Made by a program: the position numbers and the translations under genes. A model generated the notes under the pieces. That model had not been told where the DNA came from, searched no databases, and saw only the letters and a list, made by a program, of their open reading frames with translations. This document shows positions 23,972 to 36,905 of a stretch of 64,000 bases of DNA, in pieces. This DNA comes from Heliocidaris erythrogramma (lineage: Eukaryota > Echinodermata > Echinoidea > Camarodonta > Echinometridae), in NCBI GenBank assembly GCA_025617745.1, contig CM046853.1, positions 61,823,024-61,887,023 on the forward strand. The letters run 5' to 3'. Each line of letters begins with the position of its first letter. Position 1 is the stretch's first letter.

Positions 23972-25433
23972 CTGTCTGTGACCCATTCTCCTTCTCGTTG
24001 ACTTCGTTTCTCGGTTTTCTCTCTCCCTCTTTCCCTCTCCCTACATCATTTTCCTGTCTGTCTTTTAATATGTCTCGATATATCTGTCTGTGGACACGCT
24101 ATGTTGGTCTTATGATACAGCTATCGGATGAATCATCCTCTATCATGTCTATATTATCACACCCATGAAGATGAGCGCAGGTGCCCGGCAATGAAATGAG
24201 ACGTATACGCCTAGAAAAGAACAAATAAACGAGGTATAATGACTTGCGCAGTCGAGAAAGAGGAGGAAATCGTCGAGGCAATTGCAGATCCGCGAGAAGG
24301 GGCGAGGGGGGGGGCGGGGGGGTGCTCCCCTTTTAGAATCATATATAATATATCTTACATTATACCAGATATATAGGATTCTAAAACTATTCCCCTAAGT
24401 TTTGTCCTTTTGCCCCCTTCGAGTTTTTGACGCCAAAAAGGCGCCTGCTTTTTTTTTTGCTTGCTTTTCAGATATTTTCGGAACTGCATGCCCCCTCCTC
24501 TCCCCCCCCCCCCCCCTTTCCAGAATCTTGGATCCGCTCCTGCGTCGAGACATCATCTAAACACGTAACACTACCGGGACGCGATCATGAATGGCTGGAA
24601 ATGGCGTATGAAGGCATGTTTTTTTTATTATGAATTTAGAAACACATGCACTATATTGTATAGCACACAGCTATCGACGAGAAGAGTTATGGAAGGGAAT
24701 ATGAACATAAATCACATTGTGTTTAGGTTTATTATCTTTTATATTTACCTGAAGAAAAAAACTAGGAGAAATAGCATGCGTTCTTTTCAGTCACGATATC
24801 ATTGAATTGAATTATCTGGTTAATTGATTTTAAAAAAAACATTCAAAATAGCAGCAGTAAGGCTGAAACAAATTGAATTGAAAGACAGGTCCAATAAATT
24901 CAATTAAAAACTGATCGATACATTAATATACAAATTGAAATATCATTGAACGATAAATTCAACAGGGAAAATGACTAGATACAGGACAGACTATATATAG
25001 ATATAGAAGAAAAGAAGAACACTAGCACATAAATATTTATAAAAGCATTAGGATAAAGATTTAAATTACAGTCAGGTATACAAATTCGGAGTCACTGGCA
25101 ATAGATTTACATTGATAGGGTATTGAAAGAGTGTTTAAAAGCATCATCGAATGATTTAGAATAGCAAAGTTAATTTCGAACATTGTTGAGTATATTCATA
25201 ATAATTTAAAATTATGCAAGACATGTACATATATTTGTATTTTGCCATATGCACAGGCTCCCCACGCATATAATTCGGGAGGGATATTATTATCATGATT
25301 ATTTACAACTGAGAATCAATAGGAGATGGCGACTATGTCAGGGTATGAGGAAGTAACGAACATTTCCATGGTAACCAGGGTATTGATTTAATGAGAGGAA
25401 ATGACAATCAGATGAGGGAAGAGAGAAAGAGAG

Positions 25434-25434
<1 letters not shown>

Positions 25435-25466
<32 letters not shown>

Positions 25467-25690
25467 CAGAATGATCGAGAAAGAGAGAGAGAGAGAGATC
25501 TAATTGAGAAATAAGAGAGAAAGGGGAGAGGGAGAGTATAAGTGAGAGAGAGAGACAGAGAGTGAGATAGAGGTAGTGAGAGAAATATAAAGAAATTTAG
25601 GCAGAGAGAGAGGGGGGGGGGGGCAAAGAAAGAGACAAAGAGAGAGAGAGAGACAGACAGACAGAGGGGAGACAGAGAGAAACAGTGACG
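25435..25690. repeat. Long (GA)n purine tract
   Basis: About 250 bases are almost entirely GA repeats on the + strand, with a G run near 25612-25623. The Ser/Leu-rich frames on the minus strand are low-complexity artefacts. Confidence 0.95.
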
Positions 25691-27506
25691 GGGGAGATGG
25701 ATGAAAATAGGGCGTTGTGTGGGAATCAAAGAACTGATGGGGGAAAAAACGGATGGGTGTAAAATAGAAAATTTGCATTGAGGAGAACAAACAAGACAGC
25801 ATCATTCCCACTTTTGGGACATAATCATTTCAACCCTCAAGCTTGGTACAAATAGAGTCTGCCATTGATCAACCCTGATGATGTGCATACTCAAACAAGA
25901 ACGATTAAGGTATCAGAGAAAACGCCCAAGATGAAGTCACAGTTGCATGTTGAAAGGATGATGATGATGATGGAAAGACCTTGAAAGAAATATGCGTTAT
26001 TGCTAATTTGCATAGATGAAGTTTCGCCCACGATGACTCACGCAACTGGATGCATGTAACGACGAGGGTGTGGTGCATGACTATTAAAGCGCATTGATTC
26101 TTAATAAGCACACGCCCAAGACCAAATAATCAAATCAATTCGAGTTGGAATACATTTATAATATTGAATTACAACGGAAAGATCGACAACCAATCAAGGA
26201 GAGCGATGATTAATTTGCCAATACATTGTATCTATACCCTTACGCCTGATCTGAAAGATGATACAGTTTGGGATGCTCAATTCCTGAAACTAATTTCTTC
26301 AAGGAGTTATCACAGTCCTGTGATAAGTCCTTGATTTCTTCAATGTAATATGTTGTTATTCTCATCCCCCATAAACATATAATTATTGAATAACGTATTT
26401 AATTGATTGCTTTCAGAGTATTATATTCTTCAGAATAATAAACCAGATGCATCGAACTTTTGCAATTCCTCATTTACACTTTGTACCGACTCAAAAGAGT
26501 AAATTACTTTTTAAGCTAATGCCAAATTCGTCTTATCGCGTTTCGTCTAAACCCATTCATCTATTCTGATCTTAATGAGGTTCTAATCGCCATTCTATCT
26601 ACTTTTCACTTCGCCCACTCTTCAAAACGTATCGAGTATTTTTTTAATTGTGAGCTGAATGCGCCATATAAAAATCAGTGACATTGGTCTACATCACGCG
26701 GGGCTGTCCACATTATAACCTACACCCCCACCGCCCACCCCCCCCCCCATCCCTGCCACCCCGCCCCCGTCCTTGGACGATTACTACCATGAACACCCTA
26801 TCAATTATTTTGTTCGATGCAACACTCCATATTAACAAATTCTAAAGGCGGAACGGTATAAATAATTGTAAGTGTGCTAGTTTACATGACTCTTACTCTC
26901 TTACCCGAGGTATCCCTACTTTGTTTTCAGAGGCTGAGGATATTTTCCCGCCAAAAATTTAATATGTCCCGTCCATTAACGTCTGTCAGCGACAGGAAAT
27001 TCGAGTCTGGTAGCACTCACCATGTGCAATTGAATCTAAACATATCATAATACGGGTGGCTGATAACGCTTGCGATTATGAATGACAGAGTGACGGCGTT
27101 ACGCAGGAACTTGATCGGCTGAATCTAATTAAATCAACATAATCTGCTGAGAGCCAGAAAGGCTTTAACTCATATACTTTAACACAGACTTAACGTCCTT
27201 CTGGCTGCCAACAGACGAGTGAAGGATAAAAGATAAAGCAATAACACCTTCCATAACAATGAGGCGTAACCGTATTATGCAGGTTCTGTATTGGCACAGG
27301 GGCCGGGTCCAGGAGTCTGTAAGGGACGGGGCACAAAGTTAAACAAGCCGAAAACAAAATGAACAAAACAAGGGGGAAAAACACATAAACAAACAAACAA
27401 TGAGATAAGTTATCAGATTTCTCAAGCGCCTTTTGCACTGGGTCTGTATGAAGGGGATACAAAGCAGAATAGGGAGGGGGTACTTAAGTTAGGTCACACT
27501 GGGATG

Positions 27507-27588
27507 TTTTTTTTTTGTTTTGTTTTTTTTTTGTTTTTTGTTTGTTTGTTTTTTTTTTTTTTTTTTTTTTTTTGGGGGGGGGGGGTGA
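27507..27588. repeat. T-rich tract ending in a G run
   Basis: T homopolymers interrupted by G are followed by GGGGGGGGGGG. No function is visible. Confidence 0.9.
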
Positions 27589-27777
27589 CCCTCATAAATC
27601 CGTTCATTTTGAACGCATAATACATCATGCTCATGTCCTTAGCTAATGTAATCCAAAAATTAGGAGAGGAATATAAATCATGCACAATTTCAAATTCCAA
27701 GCAAAAGATACACAAGAACAATAATAATGACATGATCAAAATAACTAAGAAGCTCTCTTGTCACGAGAATGATATAC

Positions 27778-28155
27778 CAGGGGCGGATCCAGGATTTAGT
27801 GTAAGGGAGGGGGGGGGGCACACAAATGCAGGTTTGTCAACTTTTGGAAAAGGTATACCCGTATTTTTTGGTCTTGCCAACTTCTCGAAAAGTTGCTCAG
27901 TAGGGGGGGGGGGGGGGGGGGGGGGTGTCGACAATATTTTTTTTCGCCAGACCTCCAAAATTCGCTCAGTGGGGGTTATGGGGGTCCAGTTCCCCTCCAT
28001 AATTCTCTGACAAGCAAAGAAAAAAAATGTTTTCATTCTAAAAGGGGGTGGAACAATCGACAAAAGGGCGGATCCTTTATGGTCAAAATGCATACTTTTC
28101 TACCAAAAGTGGGAGGGGGGGCACGGGCCGGAAGTGCCCCCTGGATCCGCCAATG
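27778..28155. mobile_element. hAT-like miniature element with 7-bp target repeat
   Basis: The element begins CAGGGGCGGATCCAGG and ends CCTGGATCCGCCAATG. The direct repeat GATATAC lies at both borders (27771-27777 and 28156-28162). The 378-bp interior has two G runs and no intact frame. Related interiors recur at 47750-47872 and 48640-48777. The CAG-NGGCG type end matches hAT elements (which normally make 8-bp duplications), so the class is inferred. Confidence 0.8.
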
Positions 28156-31152
28156 GATATACGATATGTTTTTATTTTGTATCTTTATAAACAAGAGATC
28201 GTCCGGATTCGCAAAGTATTTCAAAATGTAGTTTGAGAATATTTTTTATTTCATTCTTTGATGCCCTTCGAGAAACGTATTTTGTAAGTTTTTGCAAAGC
28301 TTTACATGAAATTTCATCATCAAATTAAGGACTGAAATGATGACGAACAGAAAATTTTAATTGCAGGACAATGCTCGTTTACCACATAGAACCTTTCTTA
28401 TGATTGATTTACATTTTCTTTGTAAGGCGTAGTACCATGGAAAGTATGAGCATAATACTTACTGTATAATTGTTTGGAAAACTTCAGATATGTCATCTGA
28501 CTAACCAACTTCCCTTTCCTGCTGTGTTGAGTCCTTGAATGGGTCAGAAATCGTGCTTTTGCAATATATTTATTTTCTCGAAAGTCTGAGAAAGTCCTCC
28601 TGACTAATCTCAGGGAGTAGACAAGGAATAAAAACAATTAATTGACAGAGTATCAGGAAGTAGGAAAAATATTTTAGGCGTGGAGGACAGGAGGGAGTAA
28701 ATTAGATGGAATTGGATAATAACATTTATTAATTCTGAAGAAGAAGAGCACAAAAATGTATCATACTAACATGTAGACCTACCCTGTATTGTATTTTACA
28801 CAACCATTTTGATTTAGGGCTGGCTCGAGCCACACCATAAATTATTAATCTGAAATATAGTGCTTGCAGAATATGCTATGATCTGTATGTTTGTAAGTCG
28901 ACACCCATTATCGGGGGCGGATTTAGGATTGTCAGAATATGGGAGGGGTGAATGTGAACGACCCCCCCCCCCAAAAAAAAAAAAAAAAAAAAAAGAATAA
29001 ATAAATAAAAATTAAACCAAAAAAAAAAAGAAATTTTAAATAAATTATGTGAGCCTGCTGCAGGAGGGGAGGGGGAGAAGGGTTTACCCCTAAAACGCTT
29101 TTTCGGTTTTTTTTTCTTCTGAAGTGGCTGGGGTGGTATCTTTGCCCCTTGATGTAACTAGAAATGGAAACAAAATTAGAAACATCCTCTTGACATGCAT
29201 GTTTTCACTGTAGAAATGCTTGAAGCTCTCTCAATATACACACATAACTCTCAATAAACTAATATCGCTTTCATCCTCTGAATATAGGCAAAATTTCGCC
29301 AAGGGACTAAGCATCGGGCTCCTCATGTCCGACTTCCGACTCGAATATCAACTTTCCCGTTTATAAATTTTGCGAGCGAGGATTTTTTTTAAAGGTATGG
29401 GCCGGTTGTCCCCTCCGTAAATACGCAATTGAAAATACCTAATACATTTCAGATCCCCTCTTATGCATTTTAACTGAGTGAAAATTTTATTTTGTAATAA
29501 AATTCATGCCTACCGGATGAAAAAAATAGAAATAGATCATTTCTCTGCTCGAATATGAGTCAACGGATGTAGGTTGCCCGAATATTCGTAATTTCCCAAG
29601 TCTCAGGAATTGGGGGCTCCAGCCCCTTCAGCCCCTACCCCCTCCACCTAGTACGCCTATGCTTCGATCTGAAGTCGGTGCATTCATGAACTCGTAAATC
29701 CCATGTTATTCTAAATGGAATGTAAAAACGTATGCAGTAAACTTGATTTTCTCTCTCGAGTGTAATTCCAGTGGTGTATTTTTGTTTCCATTCCTGAAGC
29801 ACACGACGATTCAGAGAATGATTAATATCTAAACGTCATCTTTGACCCTCCGCTCGTGACCCATTGCCATGTTCCATTCTGGATGTCGTCCCAGGTGAGC
29901 TGTGAGCACTGAGTGAGGGTTTGCCCAATATTTTTTATCATCTACATGTAGAGGTTACGATGGTTATCATTGTTTCTGTTAGGTATGGCATCTGAGCAAC
30001 GATGATGTAGAGTCGTTGCTTTTCACTTGTTAGTGTTACCACTTACGTCGCAAGCACAAGAACAAGTCTACAGACTTCAAATTTTCTAAATGTTCTACTT
30101 TTAAAAATAATCAACAAGGGGGGGGGGGGGGTCATTAATTTCTGCCCTTTGCTATCACACATCCACATCCACCTCAGGCGATAGCAGTGATACTACGTCT
30201 GTTATAAGTAATAAAAGCAAAGATATAATGAATACGAGTAATAATGGTAATGCCTATAATTTTGATACGGCAACATTATGGTATTGATGAAATAATCACC
30301 AATTACGAAAGTGTTGATGAAGATACAGCTGGGGATGCCAGCACTAAGATGACTATGACAATGGTGGTGGTGGTGATGATGATGATGATGATGATGATGA
30401 TGACAATGATGATGACGACGATGATAAAGAATTATAATTCAAGTGAAATGCAGATGCACCTTTTCCAGCTTAAAGGCTGATTTTAGTGTAATTCTTATAT
30501 CGGTCACTCATTCTTTTTTGGCATGTGTCAAAAGAATCACATCCACAAAGAACAAATGCACGTTAATCTACATCATTTGAACTCTATTGTCGAAATGATA
30601 CCGCATTATTTGAAACTGCATCATCTGAGACTTGGTTTTCCAAAGTAAACTGTGAATAAAAGTCTTTGTTTTTGAACTGCGCGAATGGATCATCTCACTC
30701 AAGATGACTGACACATAAATCGGTTTTGAACCCTCGGACGTGACTTTCTAAACGTAGGTGGTTTAGTATTCTGGCTACAAGAGTGGGTCATCTCTTAAAG
30801 GTAGAATGTACAGTTCGATATTTCTTTTATTTGAATTGTTAAATTTTTATTGAAATGTACATAAAATTGTTTTGTGAGAAAAACATTGTTGCCAGTTTCG
30901 AATTCATATACTTCCATTTATGTGAAAGAGAAATGTTACCTTGGTGCGTTTAGAATGTGAAGCGCGTTTATATTATAAGGATCACAATCATAAAAAGTCG
31001 TATAAAGATGCCTCCCATCAAAACACGTATATCCTAGGTCGTTGTTTGTTTGTGTTAATATCTTATTTAGGGAGGGTATTTGAATGATTTGATAGAAATA
31101 TGGCGCAATGTTGTGCATCAGCAGCAGCATCAGCGGCAGCATCGTCAAAATC

Positions 31153-31276
31153 ATCATTTCATTATCATCATCATCATCATCGTCATTATCATGAACTTTA
31201 TGATTATCATCATCATCAACATCATCATAATCATCATTGTCATCATCGTCATCAACATTAACATCATCACCAACAA

Positions 31277-31310
<34 letters not shown>

Positions 31311-31313
31311 GTT
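31153..31313. repeat. (ATC)n microsatellite
   Basis: An imperfect trinucleotide array of ATC with interruptions (ATCATCATC..GTC..AAC). It yields apparent poly-Asp on the minus strand and poly-Ile on the plus strand. Confidence 0.95.
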
Positions 31314-31777
31314 ATCACAACCTATCTTGCTGTCTCTATTAATATAAATTCCTGTTATTTCATTATACCTCAAAAGTCACTCTCGCTTTAAACATGAGTT
31401 TGTGTTTGAACTGAGACGACTTCATTCCTTCCTTGACTCTCGTTTCTGGAGCAACTTCATCACGTTTAAACTGTTACCATGGAGACGATCGAGATCCCCC
31501 GTCGTTACCTTATCCCGATGAAGCATCTCAGTGCATCTCTATTTGATTTCAATGTTTTCATTCTTAAGTAAACCAGGAGATTGGGGCATCACATTTATCA
31601 GTCTGCGATACGCATCCCCTCTCTATAATACAGAGAGCATTTAGAAGTGCTTTCTCTTAGCCTCTCTGCATTAGGATAAACAAGTGGCATGATTGCTTGG
31701 TACTTAGTTGGCCTAGATATTGGACAACTCCCGAAAAACGACAATATTTCCCACTCAAGAAGTGGGAGGGGCTTGAG

Positions 31778-32040
31778 ATTTATTTATTTATTTATTATTA
31801 TTATTATTATTTATTTATTTTATTATTTTTTTTTAATTTATTTATTTATTTATATAATTATTTATTTATTTATTTATATAATTATTTATTTATTTATTTA
31901 TTTTTTAAATTTATTTATTTATTTATTTTTATTTTATTATTATTTTTTTTTTTAATTTTATTTATTTATTTTTTTTTTTTTTTTTTTTTTTAATTTTTTA
32001 ATTTTTTTTTTTTTTTTTTTTTTTTTTTGGGGGGGGGGGG
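31778..32040. repeat. (TTTA)n and T-run tract
   Basis: About 260 bases of TTTA/TTA repeats grade into T homopolymers and end in G12-13. It abuts the left end of the 1.9-kb TIR element. Confidence 0.95.
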
Positions 32041-32074
32041 TCGAGCTCAAATACCTCAACCCTTTCAACCAAAT

Positions 32075-33968
32075 GGCCCGTATTCTGATAGCCGGTTTTA
32101 ACTTAACCTCAGTCTATAAAGTGTGGTAATAACCTTGGTCTAAGTCGCCATATTTAAACCTGGGTTTTAATTTGGTATTCCGATAGCGAGGTTTAGTCTA
32201 ACCTCAGTCTAAGTGTGGTAATAACTCTCTCAATATTTAGACTCGCGCAGGGGGTAGTTTAAGTCGGGTTTAACTCTGTCGCGTAGTCAAAATGCTAACG
32301 TTAGAGCCTGTGGGCCTACCGACATATAGCGATACGAAATGTTTGCAGACCTGGCACGTACACGTCGCTCCTGAAATGACCAACGCCTAAATTCTAACTT
32401 TTTTTTACTGCTGTTAATTACGGAGAGAAAAAAACCCCGGTAGATCCTAGATAATCCCATTTTTTGGTAGCAAAATTAGATTTAACCGTTAGACTTTAAT
32501 AATAGAGTTGTTGTTTGTTTTAACGCATTATTAGTTAGAATAGATTTAGAATTAACAGTAGGGGCCTAGACTAAAAAGTCTAGTTAAAGTTCGTTGTAGT
32601 ATGGGTAGGCCCCTAGATCTAATTAACTTGTTAAATCTAACTTTAGTTAGATCTCAGACTTGCCGTATGTAGAATTTAAAAGAAAACAAAGAATGTTATG
32701 AAAGTCCTACAAATTAACAGACGAAGTTTTCTGCCAAACAGTAAATTAGGCCTAACTTTACTAAGAACTTAGTCGAGAACTTGCCGAGATGTCACATCAA
32801 ACCTAGATCTAACTTGCTTAGGTCGGACCGAAGGGAATATAAACATTCAACTTCTCCTGACCTGGCTTAACGTTAGCACTAGCAGGCCTTAGCATAAAAA
32901 GGGCCTAGCCTACCGTTCTACTCACCAATGTTTTCAGGCATTATCCGTTATAAATTCTCCATATTCAGATACGTTACCGGTTTGCGGTATAGATCTTGCT
33001 AATCAAAAAAATGAAACTCGTAGTCTAGTCGTAGTCGTAGAGCTAGACTCTCCTAGTCTCCTATAGGCTAGAGACGTAAAAGTACTTGCTAGATGTCGTG
33101 TAATCATATCATCGATCAATATGCAAATTCAATAAGCACCGAAAATGCGCTTATTTGCACTGCGCGCGCAGCTCGCAGATCTATATGATGCGCGCTTTAA
33201 GCAATATAGTAATAGCTACCTTTGAGCGATACACACAGCGCGTAGTAATCCGTCCCGGTCGCCCTGGCGATACTTAAACAGTGGTGTATCCTCCAGCAAA
33301 GGGCAAGTAGGCCTAGCTATGGGTATAAACGGCGTATTTCACCCCCCCCCCCCCAGTTTGAAGGCCAAGAAGGCCTAAAGAAATTCCATCATAGATCTAG
33401 TTTGTGTTTTTTTTATTTCAAGAAACACCTTCATCAATAGGCTAATATGTTGTGTGTGTGGTTGTTTTGGGGGGATTATTTATTTTTATTGAATCAAACA
33501 TATTCACCGCATTTACAAACAATTATAACAATTATTGCCGTCTATAAAATAAAAATTAATATAAACAAGGAAAGGCAGCAATTACATCATGTAACTCTAT
33601 GACATACATTTCAAAAGAGCACAGGTACCCAGGCCTCCTGGGGATAGCTTTTCGGATTGCCACTATTGGCCACAATAAATGAATGCACTAGGAATCCCCT
33701 TGACAATCCTCGATGGCCCGTGCTATGAATATTCATGAGCAAATGAGCTCTACTGAGCATGTGCAGTAGATTCTCCATGGTAATTAAACCTGGGCGGGGC
33801 ATTTAACCCAGGGTTAAATTTTAAACCTAGGTTTAACTAAACTTGCTATCAGAATACCAAATAGAGTTAAACTACACTTAGACTGAGGGTGAAGTTTAAG
33901 TGTAGTTTAGTTAACCCGGTTTAACTTTAGACTGAGGTTAAATTAAACCTGCTATCAGAATACCGGCC
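32075..33968. mobile_element. 1.9-kb DNA transposon-like element with doubled TIRs
   Basis: The left end GGCCCGTATTCTGATAGC and right end GCTATCAGAATACCGGCC are inverted repeats extending ~40 bp (TTAACCTCAGTCTA / TAGACTGAGGTTAA). A second inward copy of the terminus occurs at each side: GGTATTCCGATAGCGAGG at ~32176 and TGCTATCAGAATACCAAA at ~33843. No transposase is seen. On the minus strand a short ATG-led segment is followed by GTGAGT near 32925 and could be a small exon. Termini of the GGCC/GGGCC type occur in PIF/Harbinger-like elements, but no matching TSD was found. Confidence 0.7.
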
Positions 33969-34156
33969 CATGTCTTTATCATGTTTTGAAGATCTTGACA
34001 GGATGGCATCATAATACTACTACTGCCTCACATGCTGTTCCGGTTCCTGTTCCTGCCCCAGCCCTGTATCCACATCCACCCACATCCCTATAATTATGTT
34101 TTGTGAATTATCTTCATCTATTCGCTTGGGAAGAACTAAATTAATGATTATGCACC

Positions 34157-34211
34157 TTCCCCCCCCCCCCCCCCCCCCACCCCCCCTCCCTCCCCCCCCC
34201 CCCCCCCCCCC
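34157..34211. repeat. Long C-run tract
   Basis: C runs of up to 18 or more interrupted by A and T. Gly-rich minus-strand frames here are artefacts. Confidence 0.95.
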
Positions 34212-36047
34212 ATGATACAAAACACAAAACAGAAAAGTATACGGTATTTATGATATATACTAGAAAAATCACTTTTCTCCAAATACTCTACCCACAGTTA
34301 TGTCAAATATCTGTCATGATAATACCGCCCATTCATAACAGCGCCCACGAGGGTTTGACCACATAACCTGTTGCTATGACAACCACATCAGCTCGACGTG
34401 ACCCAAAGCGACCTCTTTCTGAATGCTCAATCGCTACCTTTTGGTTTCTGATGTCGTCTTCCGTCTATTTCTCTCGACAGGAAAAGAAACAGGTGCAGTT
34501 GAACAGATATATCGTCTATTGAATTTTCTTTCTATACAGTCTCTCACCTCACAATCACTGTGTTGTATTTTTATGTACATAATACATGTACACGTAGATG
34601 GATAGAGTTATTGCATGAAATCATTAGGTTATATGTGACCGGCTCTGGCAAAACCAGCACTTGTCGCCCAAAATCAAAATTGAGATAATTGTGTATTCTG
34701 ATAGAGAATTTTCTCCTCTTTAATTTGATACCAAACTCATACAGATTGAACAAAATATGACAAAGTTATGACTAATCAAGATTAAGGAGGTTCCGTTTTA
34801 AACAACTGAGATATTCACATTTGAAATTCAGACTTGTTCGAAACACGCATATATTTTACATTCTTTCACAAACTCCTTAGCAACAGCATCAACCCTCCAT
34901 CACATCTTTCTCAAATTTCACACAGCACTTATATACACCTAAATGAATATTTCCTGAGAACATGAATTTCCTTTGTTATTGTTTATTTAAATTATGAAGC
35001 AATAAAAAACAATGAAAAACATAAGAAAGTAGTCTACAAAATGGTACGTAGAAAAAAAATTAATGAATAAAATAACATCTTTATTTACATGAGGAAACAA
35101 TTCTTTTGCCTTGTTATTGTATTATTTTGCTCGGTATAAAAATTACATATCCAGTTCGAAGAGGAATGATATTAATTAATAAATTAATTAACAAATAAAA
35201 CAATGAAATACAAAAGAAATTGAATATGTGTATTGCATTTTCTTTCTTTCATCTCTTATTCATTATCAACAATAAATAACTATAGAGACATTCACATGTA
35301 GTTCAATAATTACTTATCCTATAAAGGAAATACATTTATAGAAAACAATAGCAAGGGATTACATAATATTAATAATGTGCATGTTACATTACAGGACATA
35401 ACATACATTCATGAATAATTTGTATTTGTATAAAAGGCCTTGCAAATGATTCCTTTGTAAATAAATTTCTTTGGTAAGCACTCAGGCCTGTGGATAAAAC
35501 AGCACATATTTTGTTTCAGTCAATTATTACCAATTCATACAGACTGATACAAATCAAATCAAAATATTTTTATAGGGAAACTAAAATACTTTTTTTTTAA
35601 ATGACAGATGATCTTTTTTTATCCTCCCCCCCCCCCCTGTATGATTAAATCTGAGAGAAATATATTGCAATGTGAATATCTTCATGACAGGTAAGGTGAC
35701 ATGTAAAGTTATTATATATTATAATTTCATTAATTTCATAAATGGAATTTGTATGGAAATATGTATCAATGAATATCAGACCATAATATCGATAATGTTG
35801 AACTGCAAGATTTTGGCTCCAAATGGAACTCGTTTGTGACGATGTTCACATTCATTCCATAAGTTCTTGAATTTTGTTGTGACAGTTTCAGTCACATTCA
35901 GTGACCAAAAGAACAAGGTAAATACCACTAGTACAGTGACCGTCAAGTCGCAACATCAAAGTTAAACTATGGTCGATATAATATTCATAGTTATCGCTTT
36001 CCATGACATGCTCCAATCACAGATTTTCAAACAACATGCAATGATTT

Positions 36048-36905
36048 TTAAATTAAAAATGATGGCTCCTTTCTACTTGAGTTCAGTGGTAGTGCCGGCT
36101 CCCGTCTGTAACCTGCAGGATGACAAAAACAGAGAAAAATAAAATTAATGAGAATAGTGCATCATTAGTACAAAGACAAAACTTTACTGGCCGAGTTACT
36201 GACAGCAATGTTGAATTGAATATTCTCGTATAGATATTTTTGGCGACATACATCAAGGCCAGCTGGTTGGATCCTCTCATGAAGGGTTGCAGGTGGCACT
36301 GATCTGGAAAAGTCAAATGATGTTATTGGAGTACTTTCACAAAGACTTTAGATTTATTAATTGATACACAGTTACATTTGATTGCCTTGATGCATTCATT
36401 TATTAGAAATTATTGAAAAAGATTCTGACTTCTGTGGATGAGGGTACAAAAGTACAAATTTTTCAAAGTAATGTCATGAGTGAATGCAATTTCAGAAACA
36501 AATTCAGCTAAAGATTTTACACAAAATTAATATATCCCATAATAAAAAGGTTAAAACAGAAGTGAACTAGTATTTAATGTAAACATAAAATCACCTGAGC
36601 GATTCCTGATTTTCCTTGGAGAATTGCTCAATGCATCGTCTACCTTCAAACAGCTGCATGGAACTGCAGTGGCATTGGCGGTCCCTGATAGGAATGCCGT
36701 CCACCTCTTCAGGTCTCGCAGTAGCTGCAGCTGCTTCAACTTCTATATCATCGTGAAAGCCAATCTCCTCCTCATCATCAGCCAGGTCCATCGGTTCAGG
36801 CTCAGAATGATCAGCAGAATCATTGCTTTCTGGTTCTGAAGATGTAGATTGCTCACTTTCTTGTGTTTCCTCCTCTGTCTCTTCTTCACTATCTGACTCT
36901 GTCAT
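36048..36905 (-). CDS. Small acidic protein, three coding exons, unknown family
   Basis: Three minus-strand exons join in frame: 36905-36595, 36303-36188 and 36112-36048 (stop TAA). The introns are 291 and 75 bases, both GT..AG (donors GTGATT and GTAAAG; acceptors TTTTCCAG and CCTGCAG). The product is 163 residues. Residues 1-~75 are dominated by Glu, Ser and Asp (starts MTESDSEEETEEE), and a short Cys motif QCHCSS follows at about 80-85. The C-terminal part contains LDVCRQKYLYENIQF. A candidate non-coding first exon ends at 38028 with a strong donor (CCG|GTGAGTA). The acidic-then-cysteine layout recalls proteins carried by some invertebrate DNA transposons, but the match is weak and the function is not assigned. 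It lies wholly inside the TIR element 34631-38692. Confidence 0.5.

Larger units (their letters stand above)
22286..27770. other. Gene-poor region with low-complexity tracts
   Basis: No supported complete gene. Contents: a possible orphan terminal exon at 22804-22931, a G-run at 23637-23649, CT tracts at 23938-23968, and a C run near 24503. A hAT-like right end (TCTTGGATCCGCTCCTG, near 24528) and a long GA tract at about 25435-25690 follow. A 17-bp stem with a 2-base loop lies at 26299-26334, and T/G homopolymers at 27507-27587. Confidence 0.5.
28163..32074. other. Gene-free region with microsatellites
   Basis: No gene is supported. A partial hAT-like left end (GGGGCGGATTTAGGATTG) lies at about 28914. 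GAT repeats occur at 30362-30423, ATC repeats at 31153-31313, and a long TTTA/T tract at 31778-32040. Frames of Met, Asp or Ile runs are repeat translations. Confidence 0.6.

Noticed and set aside
25388..25811. Minus-strand Ser/Leu-rich frames of about 100 codons
   Set aside because: They lie over a long GA tract; no start, domain or splice evidence.
30936..31391. Poly-Asp and poly-Ile open frames
   Set aside because: Translations of an (ATC)n microsatellite.
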